Assembly (NCBI GenBank): GCA_964387685.1
Contig: CAYLXK010000021.1
Span: forward strand, 42,120 to 106,119
Direction of reading: 5' to 3'
Source of the DNA: Bryobacter sp964387685
GTDB lineage: Bacteria > Acidobacteriota > Terriglobia > Bryobacterales > Bryobacteraceae
DNA: 64,000 nt
Shown in pieces: positions 41,882-49,786 of the stretch (its first letter is position 1; every line of letters begins with the position of its first letter). The notes beneath the pieces are model-generated. The model was not told the origin of the DNA. It was given only the letters and a program-made list of their open reading frames with translations, and did no database searches. Made by a program: the position numbers and the translations under genes.

Positions 41882-44170
41882 TTACGCGTTGGCCTGCAGG
41901 GCCGTCGGAAAGCTGGTGAGCGTGTTTTGGGCCAGGCGCATTTCCACCAGGGAAAGCAAGAATGCCAAGGTCGATTCCGCGCCTTGATTGCCGTTAACGC
42001 GGTCCACATGCAAGCCGTCGCGGCATCCGCCTGTTTCTGGGGCGTAAAGCTCCAGCCCTAGGTCGTTCCATCCGATAAACCAATCAAAGGCGCGCTGAGC
42101 TTGCTCATACCAGCGGGCGTCCGAGGTCACCCGGAATGCCTCTAGACAAGCCGAAACCGTCGCCTGTGCCTCTATTGGCTGCTGGTCGAAGTTGGCTCGC
42201 TGCCCCCCGCGCCGGTAAAAGCCGTTGCTGCCGATCGGCCGGAATTGATTTTGATTCGATAGCTGCTGCCCCACCAGCCACTCGAGCGACTGCAAACCGC
42301 GCTCCAGCACCTCCTGCTGCCCCGTCGCGGCTCCACTCACAATCAGCGCATGAGATAGCTTCGCATTGTCGTAGGAAAGTTCCTCCTCAAACCATTCCCA
42401 ATCGGGATGATTTGCCGCGTGAAAAAGATCCATCAGGCGCGACGTCAGGATTTCCCTGCTTTGCTTCACTAGGCTGTCGCCTCCCAACCTCTGCAAATAC
42501 TCGTGGATCCCCATCAGTCCAAAGGCCCACGCTCTCGGCGACGTGAAACTCGTCAATACCGGTAACGCCGACGCAAAGAGCTGAGCGGCCATCGTTTGAA
42601 AGCTTCGATACGGGGAGTGCCCCACGCCCACCCCCAATGCCCACAACGCGCGGCCATGGCAGTCTTCCGATCCATGCTCATCCAACCAGCGCCGGTCGAA
42701 GCTCAAATGGTTGTGAAAGCGCTTCGTGTTGGCGTCGAAAGCAAACTGAAGAAATGCCGCCGACGTGGTGCCTAGACTCCGGGCATATTCGGGATCCTCG
42801 CCAAGTTCGCCTAAAAGCACAGCCAGGATGAACGCCCGCGCATTATCGTCCGTACAGTATCCTTCTGAAAAATTCGGCACACTAAAAATCGCATGTTGAA
42901 ATACGCCCGTTGAATCGGTCAATCGGCCTAAGTGCCCCAGGTTGATCTCCGGCAGTTCACGCGGCCTCTGTGACAACGTCTTGGTCGCTAGCGAGCGCCG
43001 GCTGCGTGAGGAGACCTCCAGCCGCGAGCGGTCAAAGCTCTGCACGTAAAGATCGGCCACGCTGCTCCAAATCATGTCGCGCCCCACGCGGTAAGCGTTC
43101 TTGCGCATGGCGTGGCGGCGGTTATCGTCCCGCAACAGCGCGATTACATTCCTGGCGATGGCCTCCGCGTCGGCAAACGGCACCAGTACCCCTCGTTCTT
43201 CCGCCAGCAGCTCCGCCGCATGCCAATAAGGCGTTGATATTACCGCCTTGCCCGCGCCGAACGTATACGCAAGAGTCCCGGAGGTAATCTGCGCTTCGTT
43301 TAAGTAGGGCGTGATGTACAGATCCGCCGCGCCAATAAACTCCTTGAGATTCTCTAAATCCACAAACTGGTTGTAGAAAATAACATTTTTATCTACCTTG
43401 TTTTTCTTGGCCAGCAACTCAAGACTAAGCCGATAGGTCTCCCCGTGATCCCTTTTCTCATTCGGATGCGTCGCCCCTAAGACGATGTAGACCACATCGG
43501 GGAACTCCGCGAGTATCTTGGGCAGCGCGTTCAATACGTATTCGATGCCTTTATTGGGAGAAAGTAAGCCAAACGTCAACAAGACCACTCGCCCCTCGAC
43601 GCCGAACTGGTCCTTAAAATACGCCGGGTCCACAAATCCAACATCGGGTATCCCATGAGGGATCAGGTCGATTTTCGCCCGCGGCGCGTTGTAGATGTTC
43701 TCCAGCATATGACGGCCCCGCTCCGACATCACCACCAGCCTGGCCGATAGCGAAATCAATCCCTCGGTGACCCGCCGTTGGTCCACTCGCGGCTCCCGCA
43801 AGACCGTATGCAGCGTGGTAACCACAGGCATCCGTAACTCGCGCAAAAGCGCCAGAATATGGCCTCCCGCCGCGCCCCCGAAGATGCCAAATTCATGCTG
43901 CAGGCACACGACATCCACATTGCTGATATTCAAAAACTCCGCCGCTCGTAGGTAGGAGGATAGGTCTTGCTCCTCGATTTCAAAACGCACCACCGGCGGG
44001 TACCCGTAGCCCTCCGGAATATCGTTCACCGATACCGCGAAGCATTCCGCCTGTGGCTGCCCGCTAGCCACGGCCGCCAATAAGTCGCTGGTAAAGGTTG
44101 CAATTCCGCATTTGCGGGGCAAATGATCGGCAATAAAGGCAATCTTTTGGATTTTGGCCGTTCGTTTCAC
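41882..44170 (-). CDS. Two-domain glycosyltransferase with C-terminal helical-toroid domain
   Basis: A 762-residue protein. Residues 1 to about 390 are a GT4 domain (HEFGIFGGAAGGHIL, FGLLSPNKGIEYVLNALP, EAQITSGTLAYTFGAGKAVISTPYWHAAELL). Residues about 410-760 are helical, with repeats resembling an (alpha/alpha)6 toroid seen in glycan-active enzymes (GYCTDDNARAFIL, SEDCHGRALWALG). The start GTG 44170 overlaps the sortase stop (GTGA). A fused transferase and toroid next to GH130 recurs in mannoside-related cassettes, as far as I know, but the substrate is not shown here. Confidence 0.8.
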   Translation of the reverse strand: MKRTAKIQKIAFIADHLPRKCGIATFTSDLLAAVASGQPQAECFAVSVNDIPEGYGYPPVVRFEIEEQDLSSYLRAAEFLNISNVDVVCLQHEFGIFGGAAGGHILALLRELRMPVVTTLHTVLREPRVDQRRVTEGLISLSARLVVMSERGRHMLENIYNAPRAKIDLIPHGIPDVGFVDPAYFKDQFGVEGRVVLLTFGLLSPNKGIEYVLNALPKILAEFPDVVYIVLGATHPNEKRDHGETYRLSLELLAKKNKVDKNVIFYNQFVDLENLKEFIGAADLYITPYLNEAQITSGTLAYTFGAGKAVISTPYWHAAELLAEERGVLVPFADAEAIARNVIALLRDDNRRHAMRKNAYRVGRDMIWSSVADLYVQSFDRSRLEVSSRSRRSLATKTLSQRPRELPEINLGHLGRLTDSTGVFQHAIFSVPNFSEGYCTDDNARAFILAVLLGELGEDPEYARSLGTTSAAFLQFAFDANTKRFHNHLSFDRRWLDEHGSEDCHGRALWALGVGVGHSPYRSFQTMAAQLFASALPVLTSFTSPRAWAFGLMGIHEYLQRLGGDSLVKQSREILTSRLMDLFHAANHPDWEWFEEELSYDNAKLSHALIVSGAATGQQEVLERGLQSLEWLVGQQLSNQNQFRPIGSNGFYRRGGQRANFDQQPIEAQATVSACLEAFRVTSDARWYEQAQRAFDWFIGWNDLGLELYAPETGGCRDGLHVDRVNGNQGAESTLAFLLSLVEMRLAQNTLTSFPTALQANA

Positions 44171-44751
44171 ACTATCCTTTCTGCACGGACTATGAAGCGC
44201 TCCGGAGCGTCGCCGATGAAATAGAACGGATAACAAGTAACCAACGTAAGCACCTCGCCGTCGCCCCCCGCCAATACAGACACCTCCGACGGGGAAACAA
44301 TTCGGGTTGCCACTACGCGGTAGCGATATTCACCCTTCGCCGTCTGTAAAGTGACTACGTCGTCCCGCCGGATGTTACGCAACGGGCGGAAGAAGGTATC
44401 GCGATGCCCCGATATGCCCATATTGCCCCGCTCTCCCGGCAGCGCTGTGCTTCCAATATGACCCAAGGCCCGTCGCAGCGTCTTTTTGCTCGTGCCCTCC
44501 AGCACCAGTACCGAGATGCCGAGCCGCGGAATCTCCAGCCGGCCAATTTCGCCTTTGCCTTCGCTCGTGCGATAGGCGACCACTTCTGCAAGGCCCCGCG
44601 TCGGCTGCTGGCCCCGGACTTGTTGGAATTGCCACGCATCATATTGCACCGCTCCCCAGTAGCAAAGCGCCCCCCCGCCGATCAGAAATAACGCGATCTC
44701 CAGCCCCCGCAGCATCCCCATCGCCAGTTCCCGCCGCATCACGCACCTCAC
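44167..44751 (-). CDS. Sortase, class D-like
   Basis: A 194-residue sortase with one N-terminal membrane helix (residues about 16-34). It has the full catalytic set: H116 (SGHRDTFF), C173 (LVTCYPF) and R185 (APERFIV). The GHRDTFFRPL and TCYPFYFIGDAPERF blocks match class D/E enzymes. Sortases cut an LPxTA/G-like signal and attach the protein to an amine, normally in Gram-positive walls. Here it is in a probable Gram-negative genome. A protein with an LPDTA tail is encoded 2.7 kb upstream on the same strand. It is coupled to the VWFA gene (ATGA) and the transferase gene (GTGA). Confidence 0.92.
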   Translation of the reverse strand: MRCVMRRELAMGMLRGLEIALFLIGGGALCYWGAVQYDAWQFQQVRGQQPTRGLAEVVAYRTSEGKGEIGRLEIPRLGISVLVLEGTSKKTLRRALGHIGSTALPGERGNMGISGHRDTFFRPLRNIRRDDVVTLQTAKGEYRYRVVATRIVSPSEVSVLAGGDGEVLTLVTCYPFYFIGDAPERFIVRAERIV

Positions 44752-45650
44752 TTGGTTTCGCCGCCCTCGGCTAGATATCCTGCCCTCGCCCGTACATCCA
44801 ATTTGCCCAGCCCTGCCGCCTTGGCCACCACGCGGATCCTCCGGTACCCGCCGTCGCGCACCGGATTCTCCGAAACGTAACCCAGAGTGTATTGGCTGCG
44901 GATATCCTTCGCGATCCCTTCACATACGCCGACCACGTCTTCTATGCGCTTCGGAAAGTACGCTTCTCCGCCTGTTGGACGCGCCAGGCGGCGCAGTACC
45001 CCAGGATTGGCATCGGGATCGTCCACATCGAATACCCCAATCGTGTACACCAACGCGTCCGAATGTCCTGCCAATTCGACGACCTCCTCTAGGCTGCGCC
45101 GGCTTGCGTTATCCCGTCCGTCGCTAAAGACAATCAGCACCCGCTTATCCCGGCTGCCTGTGGCCAGACGCTCCCTCGCCAGATAAATCGCATCGTATAG
45201 GGCCGTCATTCCCTCCGGCCGCGCACTGTCTATCGCCCGCGCCAGTTCGTCGGGATCGCTGCTCAAGGGTATTCTTGCCGGCAGGCCCAGCATGGCCTTC
45301 TCATTGAAATTCACCACGAACATCTGGTCTTCCGCTTTGCTGAACTTCACAAAAGCACGCGCCGCCGTCACCACCTCGGCCAGTTTGCGCCTCATGCTGC
45401 CGCTATGGTCGATAACCAGGCCCGCGGTTACGGGAAGCTCCTGTTTCTGAAATACACGCAGGCGCTGCCGCACTCCATCCTCATAAACCTCGAAGTTCGC
45501 CTCTTCTAAATCCGTTGCGGCCACGCCGTTGTGGTCGCGCACTGAGGCGTGCAGCACCACCAGCCCGACGTTGATCGATATCTGGTAGGGTTGTTCCGGA
45601 ATTTGGGGTAGAGCCACCCCACAAGCCAACAACAACGCAAGACGGCTCAC
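44748..45650 (-). CDS. Acidobacterial-type VWFA domain protein
   Basis: A 300-residue exported protein: signal peptide (about residues 1-18), a short beta domain (VVLHASVRDHNGVAATDLEEANFEVYEDG) and a von Willebrand A domain with an intact MIDAS (VIDHSGSMR, then TALYD and FSDGRDN). The layout fits TIGR03436. Such domains bind proteins through a metal ion. There is no LPxTA signal, so it is not itself a sortase substrate. The start GTG 45650 overlaps the malic enzyme stop, and its stop overlaps the sortase start. Confidence 0.85.
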   Translation of the reverse strand: MSRLALLLACGVALPQIPEQPYQISINVGLVVLHASVRDHNGVAATDLEEANFEVYEDGVRQRLRVFQKQELPVTAGLVIDHSGSMRRKLAEVVTAARAFVKFSKAEDQMFVVNFNEKAMLGLPARIPLSSDPDELARAIDSARPEGMTALYDAIYLARERLATGSRDKRVLIVFSDGRDNASRRSLEEVVELAGHSDALVYTIGVFDVDDPDANPGVLRRLARPTGGEAYFPKRIEDVVGVCEGIAKDIRSQYTLGYVSENPVRDGGYRRIRVVAKAAGLGKLDVRARAGYLAEGGETK

Positions 45651-47383
45651 GAGGCTTCAATCCGGGTGTATTCCGGCCGCCACATCGCGTCCTGCACCTG
45701 CTTCTCCACATCGCTAAACTTCACCCGCGCTAAGCCTTCCGCTACGGCCTTCTCCGCCACGGCCACCGCCACCGTCACAGACAGGCTGCGCAGATTGTCG
45801 ATATGAGGCAACAGAGACGAACCGATCTGCCGCACGCTCACCTGGCTTGATACGGCGCTCGCCGCCGCGGCGAACATGCCGTCGCTGATGCGGCTCGCTC
45901 TCGATACGATCGCCCCCAAGCCTAAGCCCGGATACAGCATTGCATTGCTCAAGTGCGCCAGCACATAGGTCACGCCGCGATACGTCACCGGCGCGCAAGA
46001 ACTGCCCGTAGCCAGCAGCGCTCGTCCGTCCGTCCATTCCAGGATGTCCGCCGCGCGGGCCTCCGCCCGTACCGAAGGGTGCGAAAGGATAAAAATAATG
46101 GGCCGCTCGCACTGTGACGCCATCTCCCGAATCGCCGATTCCGGGAACGTACCTGCCGCCCCCGATGCCCCGATTAAAATTGTCGGCTTCACCCGGTGCA
46201 CTGTCTCCGCCAGGCTCACGCCTTTGCCCTCGATCTCGTGCTTCCAGCCCCTGCTCTCCGATGCCGGCCGCGCATAGGCCGTCTGGAAGTCTAGCAGTTG
46301 CCCGCTTTGGTCCGCCGTCAGCAGGCCCTGTTGGTCCACACACCAAAAGCGCCGCGTTGCGGCTTCCGCTGAAAGCCCATCCCGGATCATCGCGTCGCGG
46401 ATTTGGTCCGCCACCCCAATGCCCGCCGTGCCCGCCCCAAAAATGATCACCCGTTGGTGGCGTAACGGCGTACCCGACACGCGCCCCGCGGAGATCACCG
46501 CCGCCAGGGTAATGGCCCCCGTGCCCTGCATCGCATCGTTGAAGGTCGCCATGGAATTGCGGTATCGATCCAGGATCCGCCGCCCGTTACTCGGCGCAAA
46601 ATCCTCGAATTGCAAGATTGCGTTCGGGAAATACTTGTTCGCGGCTTTGACATAGACGTCGATGAAGTCGTCGTACCGCTCGCCCCGCACCCTCGCGTGC
46701 CGGTTTCCTACGTACATCGGATCGGCCAATAGGTTCTCTCTGTTCGTTCCCACATCCAACATCACTGGAATCACCCTCGTCGGATCCACGCCGCCCGCCG
46801 CCGTATAAATCGCCAGCTTTCCGATGGCCACCTCAATCCCGCCCAGTCCCCAGTCGCCCAGTCCCAGAATCCTTTCCGAGTCCGTAGCCAGCATCAGGTC
46901 GATATCGTCGGTGCCCGCCCTTAGGTTCTTGAAGGCGTCTTCGATCCCGTCCATGTGGTCGATCGAAAGATACATGCCTCGCGGCCGACGGCTCTCATGA
47001 TGATTCTGCGCCAGCGCTATCCCTACCGTATGGTCGTTCACGATCGGGATCATCTCCCGCAAATGTTGCGAGAACAGGCTATAAAACAAAACCTCGTTCC
47101 GGTCGTGCAACGCCGTCAAATAGAGGTTCTTGCTCAGCGGATCCTGCAGCCGCTCGTATTGCGCATACGCGCTCTGCGTCTGCGTCTCCAAAGTGGTAAT
47201 CTCAGGCGGCAATAAACCGGTTAGGCATAGCGCCGTTCTCTCCTCGGCCGTAAACGCCGTACCCTTGTTCATTTGCGGGGAATTCAGCACCGCCATGCCA
47301 CGAGCTTTCGTTTCAAAACGGCCCTTGGCATTCTGCCAACCCTTGGACGTAAACGCCGCATAGGGAAACCCTCTATCTTTCAT
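45647..47383 (-). CDS. NAD-dependent malic enzyme
   Basis: A 578-residue malate dehydrogenase (oxaloacetate-decarboxylating) with the long-form architecture. It shows LLPPEITTLETQ in the N-domain, MLDVGTNRENLLADPMYVG, the metal-binding ILQFEDFA motif, and a dinucleotide fold IIFGAGTAGIGVADQI. It makes pyruvate and CO2 from malate in the cytoplasm. The usual SNPT sequence near the C-terminal half reads SHPS, an odd but conservative change. The enzyme is out of place among surface-protein genes, yet its stop overlaps the VWFA start, so it is cotranscribed with them. Confidence 0.92.
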   Translation of the reverse strand: MKDRGFPYAAFTSKGWQNAKGRFETKARGMAVLNSPQMNKGTAFTAEERTALCLTGLLPPEITTLETQTQSAYAQYERLQDPLSKNLYLTALHDRNEVLFYSLFSQHLREMIPIVNDHTVGIALAQNHHESRRPRGMYLSIDHMDGIEDAFKNLRAGTDDIDLMLATDSERILGLGDWGLGGIEVAIGKLAIYTAAGGVDPTRVIPVMLDVGTNRENLLADPMYVGNRHARVRGERYDDFIDVYVKAANKYFPNAILQFEDFAPSNGRRILDRYRNSMATFNDAMQGTGAITLAAVISAGRVSGTPLRHQRVIIFGAGTAGIGVADQIRDAMIRDGLSAEAATRRFWCVDQQGLLTADQSGQLLDFQTAYARPASESRGWKHEIEGKGVSLAETVHRVKPTILIGASGAAGTFPESAIREMASQCERPIIFILSHPSVRAEARAADILEWTDGRALLATGSSCAPVTYRGVTYVLAHLSNAMLYPGLGLGAIVSRASRISDGMFAAAASAVSSQVSVRQIGSSLLPHIDNLRSLSVTVAVAVAEKAVAEGLARVKFSDVEKQVQDAMWRPEYTRIEAS

Positions 47384-47461
47384 GGCCTTCCCTCATTCTT
47401 TTCCATCCCATAACGCGGCCCGCGCACAATGGCGGGCCGCCCCATGGCTTCGATCTGACTA

Positions 47462-48235
47462 TTACAACCGGCTCGCGGCCGCGCGAATCGCAAAGGCTCC
47501 AGCGACGGCGCCCATTCCCAGTAGCCCAATGAGCGGCAATTCGCTCGCCGTATCGGGAAGCCGGGTGGGAGCATTCTGGCTGGCCGAAGGCGCCTGATTA
47601 TCGGAGGTCTGCGCTGCCGCGGCTACTTGCGTCTCCGCCGGCGGTTCCGTTACTACCTCGGCGAGTTGAATTTCTTCACCCGTCGGCTTCACGGCCATAA
47701 TCGGAGCGCGCTTCATTTCTAAGACCACCGGCGCATCGGCCGTCTGAATCGGTGCCGTCGCTTCCAGCGGAAGCTCGTCCGGCACAAACAACACCGGCGT
47801 GTTGCTTTCCTTGGCTAGCGCAAGCGCTTTAGCCTTGGGATAAACGAACTCCTCGCCGGAGGTCCTTCCCGGATAAAACCAGGCCCGAAGCGCTTCGGGC
47901 TGTCCGGCCGGGCGCTCCCGGAAGGTAATCACCGTCTTGTCCGTTGCCTGCAAGCGGTAGTTGGGAATTGCCAGAATGGTCGCGTAAACCGTTTTCTCGT
48001 CCTCACTAAAGATCTGGACGATGTGGCGATTGGACTGCGAATCCAGAATCTTGAAAACATAGGTACCAGCCGGCAACACGCCCCAGCCAGGCATGTGCAC
48101 ACCCGGAATCTCCACCGGGCCGCTGAACTTCACGATCGTCTTCCGATTCCATTCGTCCGCCTGAACGGCCGGACTAAACAGCGCTCCGCTGACGATCAGA
48201 CCTATCGCCACCAGCGCGACATTAAATAGCTTCAT
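47462..48235 (-). CDS. Secreted protein with LPDTA sorting signal, candidate sortase substrate
   Basis: A 257-residue protein with an N-terminal signal peptide (cleavage near AVQADEW) and a C-terminal cell-wall sorting signal. This comprises LPDTA (residues 226-230), a hydrophobic helix and a terminal Arg-containing tail. LPxTA is the motif used by class D sortases. The middle part (about residues 28-130) resembles a beta-sandwich (GVLPAGTYVFKILDSQSNRHIVQIF) and the linker before the signal is rich in Ala, Pro and Thr. It is the first gene of the operon with the sortase four genes on. Only a weak ribosome site is seen. Confidence 0.8.
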   Translation of the reverse strand: MKLFNVALVAIGLIVSGALFSPAVQADEWNRKTIVKFSGPVEIPGVHMPGWGVLPAGTYVFKILDSQSNRHIVQIFSEDEKTVYATILAIPNYRLQATDKTVITFRERPAGQPEALRAWFYPGRTSGEEFVYPKAKALALAKESNTPVLFVPDELPLEATAPIQTADAPVVLEMKRAPIMAVKPTGEEIQLAEVVTEPPAETQVAAAAQTSDNQAPSASQNAPTRLPDTASELPLIGLLGMGAVAGAFAIRAAASRL

Positions 48236-48527
48236 TTTTTAGTTTTCTTTCTTTGCTTCCAGATTTTGTATTCTGCCTCGGATCTTGGCTCCCGCATTCC
48301 TCGGTTTGCAAAGCCAACTTTCACCATGGACCGAATCTGGAAGGGCCGTAGCCTCGCCTTCCAAACAGAGCACTCGGAAGTCCTTTAGCCCTGTCCTCGC
48401 TTGCCGATAGACCTGTAAGCGTCGCTGTGGCGTTTCCGTGACGGAATAGCCATCGCGGCACCCTATCCAAAATGACCGCTGGCGGTCAGATGCCATAAAT
48501 GCTCGACTCTCCAGCCCTGGCTGGGAC
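48236..48527 (-). promoter_or_regulatory. Long leader/promoter region of the sortase-substrate operon
   Basis: About 290 bases with no credible gene; an open frame at 48239-48496 on the minus strand has no ribosome site or family features. It contains the palindromes TGACC-N6-GGTCA (48473-48488) and TTCCGT-G-ACGGAA (48433-48446 area). Confidence 0.4.
48473..48488. promoter_or_regulatory. Palindrome TGACC-N6-GGTCA, copy 1
   Basis: A perfect half-site pair with spacer GCTGGC, in fact self-complementary over all 16 bases except the central steps. It lies 238 bases before the LPDTA gene. The same half-sites recur at 48864, 52068 (one change) and 53157. Confidence 0.5.
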
Positions 48528-48719
48528 TCATCTAGTCAACCGAAACGTGCTGACACCCGCCCACAATCCAGTCGCCTGCAACAGCCAAATGCATACCGCC
48601 ACCACCACCACAATATTCAGAATGTTCTTAATACTAGCGGCCATTGGTATGTACCGGTTAATTAAGTACAATCCCACTCCGACTACCACAAGGAAAACTA
48701 CGATATTCATTAAAGGCAT
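48528..48719 (-). CDS. Small Thivi_2564-type membrane protein
   Basis: A 63-residue protein that is nearly all membrane helix: two hydrophobic segments around an INRYIPM loop and an IKNILNIVVVV stretch. This matches the small membrane proteins known as the Thivi_2564 family (function unknown). ATG 48719 has AGGAG 8 bases upstream. A sigma54-like promoter and the TGACC palindrome lie upstream, which would fit a stress-induced membrane protein. Confidence 0.7.
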   Translation of the reverse strand: MPLMNIVVFLVVVGVGLYLINRYIPMAASIKNILNIVVVVAVCIWLLQATGLWAGVSTFRLTR

Positions 48720-48743
48720 AAGTCGCTCCTAGGCCACCGGTGT

Positions 48744-48759
48744 AGCAATTCACCAACCA
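48744..48759 (-). promoter_or_regulatory. Candidate sigma54 promoter of the small membrane protein gene
   Basis: On the minus strand the bases read TGGTTGGTGAATTGCT: a -24 TGG and a -12 TTGCT with GG and GC ten bases apart, as sigma54 requires. It is 25 bases before the start codon and about 105 bases from the palindrome, a usual enhancer distance. Confidence 0.45.
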
Positions 48760-48862
48760 TCCCTTAAATCCTCACCCGGCCACCCTCCTCCGCAAGGAAG
48801 GATTGGCATCGGTAGGGCGCAACACAAAACGATTTCTTTGCAGTTGACCAAATGCCGTAATG

Positions 48863-48880
48863 GTGACCAAATACGGTCAC
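48863..48880. promoter_or_regulatory. Palindrome GTGACC-N6-GGTCAC, copy 2
   Basis: Perfect 6-base arms around AAATAC. A related but imperfect copy starts at 48845, 19 bases to the left. Placed midway in a divergent promoter region, it is the best candidate enhancer or operator of the group. Confidence 0.55.
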
Positions 48881-49026
48881 GCCTTTCACGCCATCTTGAG
48901 CCGCCTTAAGGGACCCCACCAACGCGAGCCCCACACGGGACCTTCAACCTGAATCCTGTTAGTTTCAACGCTTTATCTGCCCTCTTGCCCAATGTCTTGC
49001 TCGTGCATTCGCAGTACGTCTACCAA

Positions 49027-49042
49027 CGGCCATTCGCCTGCT
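49027..49042 (+). promoter_or_regulatory. Weak candidate sigma54 promoter for the ECF sigma gene
   Basis: CGGCCATTCGCCTGCT has GG and GC ten bases apart, but poor flanking matches. In GC-rich DNA this can occur by chance. The palindrome lies about 150 bases upstream. Confidence 0.25.
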
Positions 49043-49108
49043 TAACAACTTCGCCTAGCCGCGTTATTGCGGTCTTACGTCACTGTCCGACTCTTTTTCG
49101 TTCTGCTT

Positions 49109-49714
49109 ATGCTTGAAATCGCTACCGCTACCGCGCCCGATTACGCTGGGGAATCCTCGCTCATCCTTCGCATTCAGAACCACGATGCCGAAGCCCTCGC
49201 CGAACTCCACACGCGTTACCACCGCGTAGTTTATCTACTGGTCTTTCGCATTGTGGGCGACACAGGCGTTGCCGAGGACCTCGTGCAAGAAACTTTCCTT
49301 CGCGTTTGGACCGCCGCCCTGCTTTATGACGGCCGCAAAGGAGCCCTCGCTTCGTGGCTGCTCACCATCGCACGTCACCGCGCCATAGACTACGTGCGCT
49401 CGAAAGGCCGTTGGAAGCAGCGCCCTTGGCGGCCCAACGAAACCAGAGATCCCAGACTTTGCGCCGATCTCGAACGTAGTGTCCTGCCTTCCCTCGAGCT
49501 CGGCTTACTTTCCCACGCCTTCCGGAAGCTCAGTTTGCGGGAGCGCACCGTCATCGATCTGGCCTATGGCCACGGCTACTCTCACTCCGAAATCGCCCAC
49601 GTACTCAACCGGCCCCTGGGCACCATAAAAACCTGGGCTCGCACCGCGTTGGCTACGCTCCGCCACGCTACTGGAATGACTAAATGTGGTCGCTTCTCAA
49701 TTCGCCAACCATGA
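49109..49714 (+). CDS. ECF sigma factor
   Basis: A 201-residue ECF sigma factor. Region 2 is clear (LHTRYHRVVYLLVFRIVGDTGVAEDLVQETFLRVWTAA, with ASWLLTIARHRAIDYVRSKGR) and region 4 follows (AFRKLSLRERTVIDLAYGHGYSHSEIAHVLNRPLGTIKTW). ATG 49109 is taken as start; the frame is open back to TTG 49067, but that adds an unlikely hydrophobic leader. No anti-sigma gene is adjacent, which is unusual. The next gene, 72 bases on, is a sigma54 activator. Confidence 0.85.
   Translation: MLEIATATAPDYAGESSLILRIQNHDAEALAELHTRYHRVVYLLVFRIVGDTGVAEDLVQETFLRVWTAALLYDGRKGALASWLLTIARHRAIDYVRSKGRWKQRPWRPNETRDPRLCADLERSVLPSLELGLLSHAFRKLSLRERTVIDLAYGHGYSHSEIAHVLNRPLGTIKTWARTALATLRHATGMTKCGRFSIRQP
49677..49692. promoter_or_regulatory. 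Degenerate copy of the TGACC palindrome
   Basis: TGAC-TAAATGT-GGTC lies inside the 3' end of the ECF sigma gene, about 95 bases before the activator gene. The spacer AAATGT resembles those of copies 2 and 3, but the outer bases differ. Confidence 0.3.
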
Positions 49715-49786
49715 GCGTGAAAGAATGTTAGTATTGGTACGGCCAAAGATTCTTTCTACCATCCTTGGCCGAAAGGTCGTTGTGCG

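Larger units (their letters stand above)
48720..49108. promoter_or_regulatory. Divergent regulatory region between small membrane protein and ECF sigma gene
   Basis: About 390 bases without a gene, lying between genes that point away from each other. It holds a tandem pair of TGACCAAAT elements 19 bases apart (48845 and 48864), the second of which is a full palindrome, and sigma54-like boxes facing both ways. Confidence 0.5.

Noticed and set aside
48239..48496. 85-codon minus-strand frame before the LPDTA gene
   Set aside because: No ribosome site and no recognisable features; it lies over palindromic regulatory sequence.
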